NCBI GenBank assembly: GCA_017745195.1
Contig: JAGHZW010000111.1
Span: forward strand, 19,916 to 83,915
Direction: 5' to 3'
DNA: 64,000 bases
Source of the DNA: Pseudoxanthomonas sp.
GTDB lineage: Bacteria; Pseudomonadota; Gammaproteobacteria; Xanthomonadales; Xanthomonadaceae
Shown one piece after another: positions 20,996 to 30,835 of the stretch. Position 1 is the first letter of the stretch. Every line of letters begins with the position of its first letter. The notes under the pieces are model-generated. The model was given only the letters and a program-made list of their open reading frames with translations, had not been told where the DNA came from and searched no databases. The translations under genes and the position numbers were made by a program.

Positions 20996-21021
20996 AAGGG
21001 CGAGGCCTCGGCCTCGCCCTT
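20996..21021. terminator. Bidirectional intrinsic terminator between convergent ybdD and DUF819 genes
   Basis: AAGGGCGAGGC-CTCG-GCCTCGCCCTT perfect stem, then TTCT. Confidence 0.75.
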
Positions 21022-21055
21022 TCTGTTCCCGCCCGGCGAACGGCCGGTGTTGCGG

Positions 21056-22318
21056 CTATCCCTGCCCCGCCATCGAACGCAGCACCACGCCCACGATGTA
21101 GGCCGCCACCGTTCCGGTCGCATAGCCCAGCGTGCCGAGCAGCGCGCCGACCGGCGCCAGCGCCGGATGGAACACCGCCGCGACCACCGGCGCCGAGGCC
21201 GGCCCGCCGATGTTGCTCTGCGAGCCTAGCGCGAAATAGAAGAACGGCACCCGCAGCAGCCGGCCCACCAGCGCCAGCAGCAGGATGTGGATCACGATCC
21301 AGACCAGGCCCAGCGCCAGCAGCCACGGATTGTCGGCCAGCGAGGCGATGTCCATCTGCATGCCGATGCAGGCGATCAGGATGTACAGGAACAGCGAGCC
21401 GATCTTCGACGCACCCGCGCCATCCAGGGTGCGCGCGCGGGTCAGGCTCAGGCCCAGGCCGATGAAGGTCGACAGCACCACCACCCACACGAACGGCTCG
21501 TGCAGGCTTACCTGCCGCGACCACGACACGTTCTGCGCGAACCAGGCCGAGGCCGGGCCGGCGATCGCATGCGACAGGCCGACCGTGCCGAACGCGATGC
21601 CGACGATCACCATCAGGTCGGTCAGCGAGGCGACCCGCTCGTGCTGCTTCTGGTAGCTGGCCAGGCGCTCCTTCAGGTCCTCGATCGCGCGGGTGTCGGC
21701 GCCGGTGCGTGCGTCGATCGCCGCGGCGCGATTGGCCAGGAAGATCAGCACCGCCATCCACACGTAGCCCACGCCGACGTCCACCACCACGAACTGCCCG
21801 AACGTGGTCTCGTTGACGGCGAAGATCTCCTTCATCGCCAGCATGTTCGCGCCGCCGCCGATCCAGCTGCCGGCCAGCGCGGCCATGCCGCCCCAGGTGT
21901 CGCCGGCCACCGCCTGCGGATGCAGCAGGTCCATCAGCCAGAACGAGGCGAAGGCGCCGAGCATGATGCTGATCGACGCGGCCGCGTACATCGCCAGCAG
22001 TTTCGGCCCGAGCCTGAGCACGCCCTTGATGTCGATGGTCAGGGTCAGCAGGACCAGCGCGGCCGGCAGCAGCACGCGGCTGGCCACCGGGTTGTAGAGC
22101 TTGCTGGCGTTGCCGTCGATCAGGCCGACGCTGTTGTAGATGCCCGGGATGAAGTAGCACAGCAGCAGCGCCGGCACCCAGGTGAAGAACTTCTTCCAGA
22201 ACGGCGTGGGCCCGCTGGACAGCCAGAAGATCAGCCCCAGCGTGGCCGCGATCAGGCCGAACAGGACGATGTCGTTCTGGATCAGCGCAGTGGACGGTTC
22301 GGTGGCTTCGATCGCCAT
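21056..22318 (-). CDS. DUF819 family membrane protein
   Basis: Multi-TM; SWIGGGANMLAMKEIFAVNETTFGQFVVVDVGVGYVWMAVL; FYFALGSQSNIGGPASAPVVAAVFHPALAPVGALLG. Confidence 0.92.
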   Translation of the reverse strand: MAIEATEPSTALIQNDIVLFGLIAATLGLIFWLSSGPTPFWKKFFTWVPALLLCYFIPGIYNSVGLIDGNASKLYNPVASRVLLPAALVLLTLTIDIKGVLRLGPKLLAMYAAASISIMLGAFASFWLMDLLHPQAVAGDTWGGMAALAGSWIGGGANMLAMKEIFAVNETTFGQFVVVDVGVGYVWMAVLIFLANRAAAIDARTGADTRAIEDLKERLASYQKQHERVASLTDLMVIVGIAFGTVGLSHAIAGPASAWFAQNVSWSRQVSLHEPFVWVVVLSTFIGLGLSLTRARTLDGAGASKIGSLFLYILIACIGMQMDIASLADNPWLLALGLVWIVIHILLLALVGRLLRVPFFYFALGSQSNIGGPASAPVVAAVFHPALAPVGALLGTLGYATGTVAAYIVGVVLRSMAGQG

Positions 22319-22403
22319 CGGCGGGCGTACTCCTCTGGACTGCGGATGTCGGGCCTGCGGAAACGCGATGGCCGGCGTTGCGCCGGCCATCGGGATCGGT
22401 TGC

Positions 22404-24518
22404 CTACTGGCCGATGTGCTGCTTCAGCCAGGCGTTGACGGTGTCGTGCCAGAGCACGCTGTTGGCCGGCTTGAGCACCCAGTGGTTCTCGTCCGGGAAG
22501 TACAGCAGCTTCGATTCGATGCCGCCGCGCTGCAGCGCGGTGAACGCCGACAGGCCCTGGTCGACCGGCACGCGGTAGTCCTTCTGGCCCTGCACCACCA
22601 GCATCGGCACCTTCCAGTCGGCGATGTGCCGGGCCGGGTTGTAGCGCTCGTAGCCTTCCGGATTGGCCGCCACGGTGCCGCCGAATTCCCATTCGGTGAA
22701 CCACAGTTCCTCGGTCACCACGCCCATCGAACGGGTGTCGAACACGCCGTCGTGGTTGACCAGGCACTTCCACGGCGAGTTGCCCTTGGCGTCGAACCAG
22801 TTGCCGGCGATCCAGTTGATCATGAAGCCGCCGTAGCTGGCGCCCAGCGCGCAGGCGCGGCCGCCGTCGAGGAAGCCGTACTTCTGCTGCGCCGCGGCCC
22901 AGCCCTTCTGCAGGTCTTCCAGCGGCCGGCTGCCCCAGTGGCCGCTGATCGCATCGGTGAAGGCCTGGCCGTAGCCGGTCGAACCGTGGAAGTCGATCAT
23001 CACCACCGCGTAGCCCTGGCCGGCGTAGGTCTGCGGGTTCCAGCGGTAGCTCCAGCCATCGCCGAAACTGCCCTGCGGGCCGCCGTGGATCAGGAACGCG
23101 ACCGGGTAGCGCTTGCCTTCCTGGTAGTTCCACGGCTTGACCACGTAACCGTGCACGGTCTCGCCGTTCCAGCCGGCGAAGTTGAACTGCTCGTAGTCGC
23201 CGAACTTCACCTCCGGCAACGATTCGCCGGCGCTGGCCGTGAGCGCATGCTGCGCCTGCGGCGCCGACAGGGTGGTGGCGAACAGCTGGTCGCCGCTCCT
23301 GAGCGTGTTGCGGGCGAACACCAGGGTGTCGCCGGCGATCTCGAAGGCCGAAATGCTGCCCTCGCCCACCACCTTGCCGACCTTGCCGCTTTCGATGTCG
23401 ACGCCGAACAGCGGGTGCTGGCCCATGTCCTGGGCGGTGGTGTAGATCGTGCGGCCGTCGGCGGACAGGACGATGCCGTCGGCGCTGCGGTCCCAGTCTG
23501 CGGCGATCTCGCGGGTCGCGCCGGTGGCCAGGTCGCGCGCCATCAGCGCGAAACGGTCGGCCTCGAAGCCCGGGCGCTTCATCGCGCGGTAGTACAGGGT
23601 CTTGCCGTCGGCGCTGAACACCGGGCCGGTGTCCCAGGCCGGGTTGGCTTCGGTCAGGTTGCGCAGCGGCTGGCCTTCGCTGAACTGGAACAGGTCGAAG
23701 TTGGTCGACCAGGCTTCCTTGCGGTCGGCACGGCGCATGGCGAACACCAGCGACCTGCCGTCCGGCGACCAGGTGTATTCGCTCTCGTCGCCGAAGGGCC
23801 GCGACGGCACGTTGCCCGGCACGCCGCGATCGTCGGCGCCCACCAGCGTCACCGCCGGCTGGGTCTTGCCGGTCACCGGCGTGGTCACGAACAGGCGGTT
23901 GAGGCGGCCGTCCATCCAGGTGTCCCAGTGGCGCACGAACAGCTGGTCGTAGATCACGCCGCTGGCCTTGGCCTGCTCGCGCTGGGCCTGGCGCTTGACC
24001 GTGCAGTCGAGATCGGCGGCACAGTCGGGGAACACTTCCAGGCTCACCGCCAGGCGTTCGCCGCCGGGTGCGACCTTGAAGCTGCCGACGTCGAGCGGCA
24101 GGCGGGTGATCTGCCGCGGTGCGCCGCCGGTGGCCGCCACCGCGTACACCTGCTGGGTACCGGACTGGCCACTGAGGAAGTACAGCGACTGGCCGTCGCT
24201 CGAGAACGCCGGCGAGGACACGTTCCAGCCCACCGGCGTGAGCCGCTTGGCCTGGGCCTGGCCGGCGTGCAGGTCGCGGACCCACAGCGAGGTCGAAGCC
24301 TTGCCCAGGTCCTCGCCACTGCCACCGAGCATTTCGCGTTTGGCGAAGACCAGCAGGCCGCCGTCGGGCGCCAGTACCGGCGAAGAGATCCGGTCCAGGC
24401 GCTGCATGTCGCGCACGTCGAAGCCGCGGGCAGCCTCGGCCGGCGCGGCGTGGGCCATGCCGAGCATGGCGGCCAGCAGCGGCAGGATCAGGGACTTGGA
24501 TGGGGTGACAGGCTTCAT
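22404..24518 (-). CDS. S9 family peptidase (prolyl oligopeptidase)
   Basis: Signal peptide; WD40-like propeller; catalytic GASYGGFMINWIAGN, LVNHDGVFDTRSMG, PDENHWVLKPANS. Confidence 0.95.
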   Translation of the reverse strand: MKPVTPSKSLILPLLAAMLGMAHAAPAEAARGFDVRDMQRLDRISSPVLAPDGGLLVFAKREMLGGSGEDLGKASTSLWVRDLHAGQAQAKRLTPVGWNVSSPAFSSDGQSLYFLSGQSGTQQVYAVAATGGAPRQITRLPLDVGSFKVAPGGERLAVSLEVFPDCAADLDCTVKRQAQREQAKASGVIYDQLFVRHWDTWMDGRLNRLFVTTPVTGKTQPAVTLVGADDRGVPGNVPSRPFGDESEYTWSPDGRSLVFAMRRADRKEAWSTNFDLFQFSEGQPLRNLTEANPAWDTGPVFSADGKTLYYRAMKRPGFEADRFALMARDLATGATREIAADWDRSADGIVLSADGRTIYTTAQDMGQHPLFGVDIESGKVGKVVGEGSISAFEIAGDTLVFARNTLRSGDQLFATTLSAPQAQHALTASAGESLPEVKFGDYEQFNFAGWNGETVHGYVVKPWNYQEGKRYPVAFLIHGGPQGSFGDGWSYRWNPQTYAGQGYAVVMIDFHGSTGYGQAFTDAISGHWGSRPLEDLQKGWAAAQQKYGFLDGGRACALGASYGGFMINWIAGNWFDAKGNSPWKCLVNHDGVFDTRSMGVVTEELWFTEWEFGGTVAANPEGYERYNPARHIADWKVPMLVVQGQKDYRVPVDQGLSAFTALQRGGIESKLLYFPDENHWVLKPANSVLWHDTVNAWLKQHIGQ

Positions 24519-24705
24519 CCGGAGCTCCGGCATGGGTAATTACGGGATGTTATGTAGCGAACGCGAATCCGCGCAAAGGCGGAAGGTCATGTCGAAGGCG
24601 GACGGCGACGCGGGGCGGCACGGCCCACCATCGTCGGCCCGCACCGCACTTCGCACCGCACGACAGCCGGCGCGACCAAGCCGTGCTCCGTGCCAATCAA
24701 CAGGC

Positions 24706-24798
24706 GGCACGGCCCAGGCCGCGTACGTACCACTTCAACGACCGGCGCAGCTCAGGCCGCGCGCGTACCACTTCACGGCCGGTGCGGCTCAGGCCGCG
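24706..24798. repeat. Imperfect tandem direct repeat, ~37-38 bp unit, 2.5 copies
   Basis: 24706-24743, 24744-24780 and partial 24781-24798 share (g/c)caggccgcg..cgtaccacttca..gg; the last copy overlaps the OPT stop codon. Confidence 0.7.
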
Positions 24799-26750
24799 CC
24801 TTCGCCCTTCTGCCCGGTGCGGTACAGCAACCAGCCGACCAGGGCCAGGATCGCCAGGCCGACCCACTGCGCCGCGCCGCCGAAGCCGAACGGCAGCGCC
24901 AGCACCCCGGCGTCGTGGGTGACCACGATCGGGATGGCGATGGCGATGCCCATCAGCGCCTCGCCGGTGATCAGGCCGGCGGAGAACAGCACGCCCGGGC
25001 GATGGACCTGGTCCAGCCCGGCCTCGTCGTCGGCGCGGATCTTGTGGAAGCGCTGGACCAGGTGGGCGAGCAGGCCGCCGAGGAAGATCGGCACCATCAG
25101 CTCCAACGGCAGGTAGATACCGATCGCCGCGGCAAGTACCGGCACCCGGAAGCGCGAGCCGCGCGCCTTCAGCCAGCCGTCCAGCGCGATCGTCAGCGCA
25201 CCGACCACGCCACCGATGGCGATCATGGTCCACGGCAGGTGGCCGCCGAACAGGCCCTTGGCCACCGAGGCCATCAGGTTGGCCTGCGGCGCCGGCAGCA
25301 CCTTCGAGCCGATGCCGTAGGCCTCCTGCAGCAGGTTCAGCACCGGCGCCATGATCAGCGCGCAGGAGAACGCGCCGATGCCCAGCATCAGCTGCTGCTT
25401 CCACGGCGTGGCGCCGACCAGGTAGCCGGTCTTCAGGTCCTGCAGGTTGTCGCCGCCGACCGCGGCGGCGCAGCACACCACCGCGCCGATCATGATCGCG
25501 GCCACCGCGCCCAGCGGTGCGCCGTTGACCAGCAGCTTGCCGTCCTCGCCCAGCAGCATCAGCAGGACCACCGAGGCGAACAGGATGGTGGCGATGGTGA
25601 TGCCGGAGACCGGGTTGTTCGAGGAACCGACCAGGCCGGCCAGGTATCCGGACACCGACACGAACAGGAAGCCGGCGACGATCATGATGATGGTCATCGG
25701 GATGCTGACGTGCCACTGGCCGACGATGGCCTGGTACAGCGCCAGCAGCGGCAGCACGAACAGGACCAGCGCCACCAGCATCCACTTCATCGGCAGGTCG
25801 CGATCGGCCTCGTTCACGCCCTGGGCGGCGCCCTTGCGCGCGGCGGCGAAGCCGCTGCGGATGCCTGCCAGCAGCGAGTTGCGCAGCGAGAACAGGGTCC
25901 ACACGCCGCCGACCAGCATCGCGCCGACGCCGAGGAAACGGATCTTCGCGTCCCAGATGGCGAAGGCGGCATCGGCCGCCGAAGCGCCGGCGATAGACGC
26001 CGCCAGCGCCGGGTCGCTGTCGAGGAAGAAGCCGAAATAGAGCGGGATGGCGATGTGCCAGGACAGGATCGCGCCGGACAGGACCACGATGCCGACGTTG
26101 AGGCCGACGATATAGCCTACGCCCAGCAGCGCCGGCGACAGGTTGGTGCCCAGGTAGCCGATCAGCTTCTGGTTGGCCGCGTAGCCGGCCACCGCCCAGC
26201 TGTCCGGGATCAGGCGCAGGCCGCTGGCCGCGGACAGCTTGACCACCGCGCCGATCACGGCCGAAACGCCGAGGATCTTCAGCCCCGGGCCGGGATTCTC
26301 GCCGGCCTTGAGCACCTCGGCCGCGGCCTTGCCTTCGGGGAACGGCAGCGGTTCCTCGACGATCATCGAGCGCCGCAGCGGCACCGAGAACAGCACGCCG
26401 AGCAGGCCACCCAGGCCGGCGATGCCCAGCACCCACCAGTACTTGAAGTCGGGCCAATAGCCCATCAGCACCAGCGCGGGGATGGTGAAGATCACGCCAG
26501 CGGCGATCGACGAGCCGGCCGAGGCGCCGGTCTGGACGATGTTGTTCTCCAGGATCGTGCCGCCGCCGAGCAGCCGCAGCACGCCCATCGACACCACCGC
26601 CGCGGGGATCGCGGTGGCCACGGTCAGGCCGGCGAACAGGCCCAGGTAGGCATTGGCCGCCGACAGCACCACCGCCAGGATGACGGCGAGGACGACGGCG
26701 CGGACGGTCAGCTGCGGCGCGCTGGACCGGGAAAGATCGGGCCGGGCCAT
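24789..26750 (-). CDS. OPT family oligopeptide transporter
   Basis: APQLTVRAVVLAVILAVVLSAANAYLGLFAGLTVATAIPAAVVSMGVLRL; NNIVQTGASAGSSIAAGVIFTIPALVLMGYW; GDNLQDLKTGYLVGATPWKQQ. Confidence 0.95.
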   Translation of the reverse strand: MARPDLSRSSAPQLTVRAVVLAVILAVVLSAANAYLGLFAGLTVATAIPAAVVSMGVLRLLGGGTILENNIVQTGASAGSSIAAGVIFTIPALVLMGYWPDFKYWWVLGIAGLGGLLGVLFSVPLRRSMIVEEPLPFPEGKAAAEVLKAGENPGPGLKILGVSAVIGAVVKLSAASGLRLIPDSWAVAGYAANQKLIGYLGTNLSPALLGVGYIVGLNVGIVVLSGAILSWHIAIPLYFGFFLDSDPALAASIAGASAADAAFAIWDAKIRFLGVGAMLVGGVWTLFSLRNSLLAGIRSGFAAARKGAAQGVNEADRDLPMKWMLVALVLFVLPLLALYQAIVGQWHVSIPMTIIMIVAGFLFVSVSGYLAGLVGSSNNPVSGITIATILFASVVLLMLLGEDGKLLVNGAPLGAVAAIMIGAVVCCAAAVGGDNLQDLKTGYLVGATPWKQQLMLGIGAFSCALIMAPVLNLLQEAYGIGSKVLPAPQANLMASVAKGLFGGHLPWTMIAIGGVVGALTIALDGWLKARGSRFRVPVLAAAIGIYLPLELMVPIFLGGLLAHLVQRFHKIRADDEAGLDQVHRPGVLFSAGLITGEALMGIAIAIPIVVTHDAGVLALPFGFGGAAQWVGLAILALVGWLLYRTGQKGEGAA

Positions 26751-26835
26751 GTGGTTTCCCCTGCAAACATGAAACCGGACACGCTATCGGCCGGGGCCGG
26801 GCAAGTCCAGCCCCACCGACCGTCCCGGCCCGCCG

Positions 26836-28812
26836 TCAGTCCGCCGCGCCCGCCCCGATATGGCGGTCGAGGAAGGCCAGCAGCTGGCCGTAGTACTCCA
26901 CCAGGTGCGGCTGGGTGTAGAAGCCGTGGCCCTCGGTGGCGTAGTACAGCGACTGGACCGGGACCCCGGCCTTCTTCAGCGCCGCCTCCATCATCCGGGT
27001 GTGCTCGACCGGGGTGATCTCGTCCTCGCCGCCGGCGGCGAGGAACACCGGCACCTTGATCCGGTCGGCAAGCCGGTTCGGCGACACCGCCACCAGCGCG
27101 TCATGGTCGGTGCCCATCCAGTCCTCCGACCAGGTCTCGGTCGAGCGTGCCCCGCCGGCCAACGCGCGGGTGCGGGTGACCAGGTCGTAGACGCCGACAT
27201 AGCCGGCCGCGCAGCGGTACAGCGACGGCTCCTTGGCCACGCCCATCAACGCGGCATAGGCCCCGTAGCTGGCGCCGTAGATGCAGATCCGCCGCGGGTT
27301 GGCGATGCCCTGGTCGATCGCCCAGCGGGTCGCATCGGTGATGTCGTCCTGCATCGACAGGCCCCACTGGCGTGCGCCGGATGCCTGGAACTGCTTGCCG
27401 TAGCCGCCCGAACCGCGGTAGTTGACCTGCAGCACCGCATAGCCGGCGGCGGCCAGCAGCTGCGGCTCCTCGCCGAATTCCCACGTGTCCTGGATCCCGT
27501 ACGGGCCGCCATGCGGCAGCAGCACCAGCGGCAGGTCCTTCCCGGCCGAGCCGCGGGGCACGGTGAGGTAGCCATGCAGCGGAGTGCCGTCGCGCGCCTT
27601 CAGTGCCACCGGGCGGGCCTCGGTCATCTGCAACGGCTCCAGCCAGGCGCGGCGGCTGACCAGGTGATCGGCCTTCTTCGCCCGCAGGTCGAAGCGGAAG
27701 TAGTCGCCGCTGTTGCGGTCGGACGTGACCAGCAGCAGTGCCTGGTTGCCGTCGTCGGTGCGCGAGACGATCCGCACCGTCTCACCCTCGAAGGCCCCTT
27801 CCAGCGCCTTCTGCAAGCGGGCGTCCGGGTGGTCGGGCTTGAAGAACGCGGTGCGCGGCTTGCCGTCCATGAACAGCGCGCCGATCGGCTCGTGTGGCCC
27901 GCTGCTGGCATAGATGATCTCGTACGGATCGACGTCGTCGTCGCGCAGCACCTCGCGGCGCTGGCCGCTGGCCACGTCCCAGGCCACGATCGAATCGGGG
28001 CCGCTGCCGCTCTCGCTGCGCATGTAGACGCTGCGGCCGTCGGCGGAAAAGCCCAGTGGCGTCTCGCGGAGCCGGCTCTGGCCCTCGTCGTTGATCACGC
28101 GCCACCCGGCGTCCTCGCCTTCGCGATAGTAGACCCGGGAGACATTGTCGCCGTCGGCCCCCATCGCCAGGCGGACCACGCCATCGTGGTCGGCAGTGAA
28201 GCTGGCATTGCGCACCGGTACCCGTGCCGCCAGGATGCGCCGGCCGCTGCGCACGTCCATCCGCTCGGCGCGGGTGTAGGCGTCGTCGTCGAAGCTGGCC
28301 ACGGTCAGCAGCACGTTGCGCTCGTCGAGGGGCAGGGTGTCGGTGAGCGTTGCCCATACGCGTTCGGCCTGCCGGGGCTTGATCCGGGTGCCGACGCCGC
28401 CGTCCTGCACGCGCTGGCCGACCAGCATCTCCGCGCCGTGGCCATCGACGTCGATGCCGACGATCTCGCCGGTGGCCTGCGGCCGGGCGAGCATGCCGAA
28501 CTTGTCGGCCACGCCGAGCAGCACGCGTTCGTTGCTGGCCCATTCGAACCAGGCGATGTCCGAGTTGCGGCCCAGCGAGAACCGGGCGGTGACCTCGTGG
28601 TCGGCGATGCGCAGGATCACCAGGCCGGTGCGGTCGTCCATCGGCAGGGTCGCGGCCAGGTAGGCCCCGTCCGGCGAAAGCTTCACGTCGCGGAACTGCT
28701 CGCGGCGCACGAATGGCTCCACCTCCACCGCGGCAGCCCGCGCAACCTCCTGCCCGCACGCCAACACCACGCCCAGCGCCATCATGGCGCCCGCCATCTT
28801 CGCCCGGTTCAT
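26836..28812 (-). CDS. S9 family peptidase (alpha/beta hydrolase)
   Basis: Signal peptide; GGPYGIQDTWEFGEEPQLLAAAGYAVLQVNYRGSGGYGKQF; RICIYGASYGAYAALMG; TEGHGFYTQPH. Confidence 0.94.
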   Translation of the reverse strand: MNRAKMAGAMMALGVVLACGQEVARAAAVEVEPFVRREQFRDVKLSPDGAYLAATLPMDDRTGLVILRIADHEVTARFSLGRNSDIAWFEWASNERVLLGVADKFGMLARPQATGEIVGIDVDGHGAEMLVGQRVQDGGVGTRIKPRQAERVWATLTDTLPLDERNVLLTVASFDDDAYTRAERMDVRSGRRILAARVPVRNASFTADHDGVVRLAMGADGDNVSRVYYREGEDAGWRVINDEGQSRLRETPLGFSADGRSVYMRSESGSGPDSIVAWDVASGQRREVLRDDDVDPYEIIYASSGPHEPIGALFMDGKPRTAFFKPDHPDARLQKALEGAFEGETVRIVSRTDDGNQALLLVTSDRNSGDYFRFDLRAKKADHLVSRRAWLEPLQMTEARPVALKARDGTPLHGYLTVPRGSAGKDLPLVLLPHGGPYGIQDTWEFGEEPQLLAAAGYAVLQVNYRGSGGYGKQFQASGARQWGLSMQDDITDATRWAIDQGIANPRRICIYGASYGAYAALMGVAKEPSLYRCAAGYVGVYDLVTRTRALAGGARSTETWSEDWMGTDHDALVAVSPNRLADRIKVPVFLAAGGEDEITPVEHTRMMEAALKKAGVPVQSLYYATEGHGFYTQPHLVEYYGQLLAFLDRHIGAGAAD

Positions 28813-29035
28813 CGTTCCCCTTCGTTCTGCTGCTCCCGCTGACGCGGCCCCGGCCGGGAGACTAGCGGAGCCCGGCGCCCTTGCGCCACGGCCATGAACC
28901 ATGCCGTCCTGACGACCACGCCTCTTCGCGGCATCCGCCGGTCCCCGGTCGCCGACCGCGCCGGGCGCGGGCGGTGCCGGCCATCGTCAGCGCCCGGAAA
29001 TGCCTGCTGTCCGCGCCGGCGCCATCTGCGACCCG

Positions 29036-29071
29036 AAAAAAAACGGCAGGAAACGCCTGGTTTCCTGCCGT
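29036..29071 (-). terminator. Intrinsic terminator downstream of ssb
   Basis: ACGGCAGGAAA-cgcctgg-TTTCCTGCCGT 11-bp stem followed on the minus strand by T8. Confidence 0.9.
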
Positions 29072-29100
29072 CTGTCGATGACTGCCGCGGAGGCGGTGCC

Positions 29101-29607
29101 TCAGAACGGAATGTCGTCGTCGGCGAAGTCGTCGTTGAAGCCGCCCGCCGACGCCGGCGGCGCGGCGGCGGCCGGTGCGGCGCGCTGGGCGTACTCGCGG
29201 CGCGGAGGCGCGCTGCGCTGCGGGCGCTCGCCGCGGTCGGCGTAGCCACCGCCCTCGCCACCGCCACCGCCGGCGCGGCCACCGAGCATCTGCATCTCGT
29301 CGGCGACGATCTCGGTGATGTAGCGGTCCTGCCCGTCCTGGCCGGTGAACTTGTCGTAGCGGATGCTGCCCTCGACGTAGCACTGCGAACCCTTGCGCAG
29401 GTATTCGCCGGCGATCTCGCCGAGCTTGCCGAAGAACTTCACCCGGTGCCACTCGGTGCGTTCCTGGTTGTTGCCGTCGCGGTCCTTGCGCACGCTGGTC
29501 GTCGCCAGGCGCACGATGGTGACCGCCATGCCGGACTGGGTGTACTTGGTTTCGGGATCGTCGCCGAGATTGCCGACCAGGATCACCTTGTTGATGCCGC
29601 GCGCCAT
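29101..29607 (-). CDS. ssb: Single-stranded DNA-binding protein
   Basis: [37 protein letters not shown]...[56 protein letters not shown]; acidic tip DDDIPF. Confidence 0.98.
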   Translation of the reverse strand: MARGINKVILVGNLGDDPETKYTQSGMAVTIVRLATTSVRKDRDGNNQERTEWHRVKFFGKLGEIAGEYLRKGSQCYVEGSIRYDKFTGQDGQDRYITEIVADEMQMLGGRAGGGGGEGGGYADRGERPQRSAPPRREYAQRAAPAAAAPPASAGGFNDDFADDDIPF

Positions 29608-29902
29608 AGTGTGGATTTCCGTGTTGTGGCCGGTGCCCCGGGGCGCTCGACCCCACGACACGGACCAGGATGTCTGCCGTAGCTGGCAGGCCTGACCGGC
29701 CTGCAATGGCGGGGATATTAGCACCCCGGCCACCGCCCCACGGCGCGCGGGACGCGGGATGGCCGCCCCCCGTGGGACAGGGCGCGCGTATGCCGCGTCG
29801 CGCGATCCGGGCATTCGCGCGGCCAGGCGCGCGATACGGCATCGCCTCGCCCATTCATCGATCGCATCCTTCGCCCGCCATGCACGGGCCTTTCACGACG
29901 TC

Positions 29903-29954
29903 TTCGCGATCACGCGAAAAGCATGAACGTTCATGTTGCGATGCACCGATGAAC
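29903..29954. promoter_or_regulatory. Cluster of palindromes upstream of gumB (TTCGCG-atca-CGCGAA; CATGAACGTTCATG; ATGAAC half-site)
   Basis: 29903-29918 6-bp inverted repeat; 29922-29935 perfect 14-bp palindrome; further ATGAAC at 29949-29954. Confidence 0.45.
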
Positions 29955-30152
29955 ATGGAGTTCCGTGGCAGGCTGGATCGCCCCCCACTAATGCCCCTGC
30001 AATCCCCTCTCGACCCCAGGTCACCCGCGGACCGATGCGGCCGCACTACCGCCGCCATTCGCACCGCACGCCGCGATGGCTCCCGGCCCCGACCGATGTC
30101 GGACCGGCCCGCGCCACCACGACCGCCCAGTTTCCCGGAGGTAACAACCAGG

Positions 30153-30830
30153 ATGATCAACCGGCCGCTTGCGCTCGCGTTGCCTTGCCTGCTGGTCCTT
30201 TGTGCCTGCAGCAGCGCCCCCGCACTGCGGGACCTTCCTCCCGCCGACCCGGTCGGCAGCGCGCTCGGCAGGCCGGAGTACCGGCTCGGTCCCGGCGACC
30301 TGCTGAAGATCCAGGTATTCCAGTTGCCCGACCTCGAGCGCGAAGTGCGGGTCGACAACGCCGGCCGGATCACCCTGCCGCTGATCGGCTCGGTGGACGT
30401 CGCCGGCGAGACGCTCGGCCAGGCCGAAGCGCGCGTGGCCTCGCTCTACGACGCGCACTACCTGCAGGATCCGCAGGTCAGCATCGCCCTGCTCGAATCG
30501 CCCAACCAGCAGGTGACGGTGAGCGGCGCAGTACTGCAGACCGGCATCTATCCGATGGGCGCGCCGCACCTGACCCTGCAGCAGGCGGTGTCGCTGGCCA
30601 AGGGCGTGAGCAACGTCGCGGACCGGCGCAACGTGATCGTGTTCCGCAACGTCGGCGGCAAGCGGATGTTCGCCCGCTTCGACCTGGTCCAGATCCAGGA
30701 AGGCCAGCTGGCCGACCCCGACATCTACGGGGGCGACATCATCATCGTCGATCGCTCCGATGCGCGCGTGTTCCTGCGCACGCTGATCGAACTCACGCCT
30801 TTCGTCGCCGTATGGCGGGACTTCCAGTGA
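30153..30830 (+). CDS. gumB: Polysaccharide export outer-membrane lipoprotein GumB (Wza-like)
   Basis: Lipobox LLVLCACS; PEYRLGPGDLLKIQVFQLPDLEREVRVDNAGRITLPLIGSVDVAG; strong SD GGAGGT; collinear with gumC-M. Confidence 0.93.
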   Translation: MINRPLALALPCLLVLCACSSAPALRDLPPADPVGSALGRPEYRLGPGDLLKIQVFQLPDLEREVRVDNAGRITLPLIGSVDVAGETLGQAEARVASLYDAHYLQDPQVSIALLESPNQQVTVSGAVLQTGIYPMGAPHLTLQQAVSLAKGVSNVADRRNVIVFRNVGGKRMFARFDLVQIQEGQLADPDIYGGDIIIVDRSDARVFLRTLIELTPFVAVWRDFQ

Positions 30831-30835
30831 CCAAG

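Noticed and set aside
18628-21123. 831-aa minus-strand ORF
   Set aside because: Antisense to cstA/ybdD, which have strong family motifs; composition (H, R, Q, D rich) typical of shadow frames.
22182-24539. 785-aa plus-strand ORF
   Set aside because: Antisense to the S9 peptidase with clear catalytic motifs; no recognisable domain.
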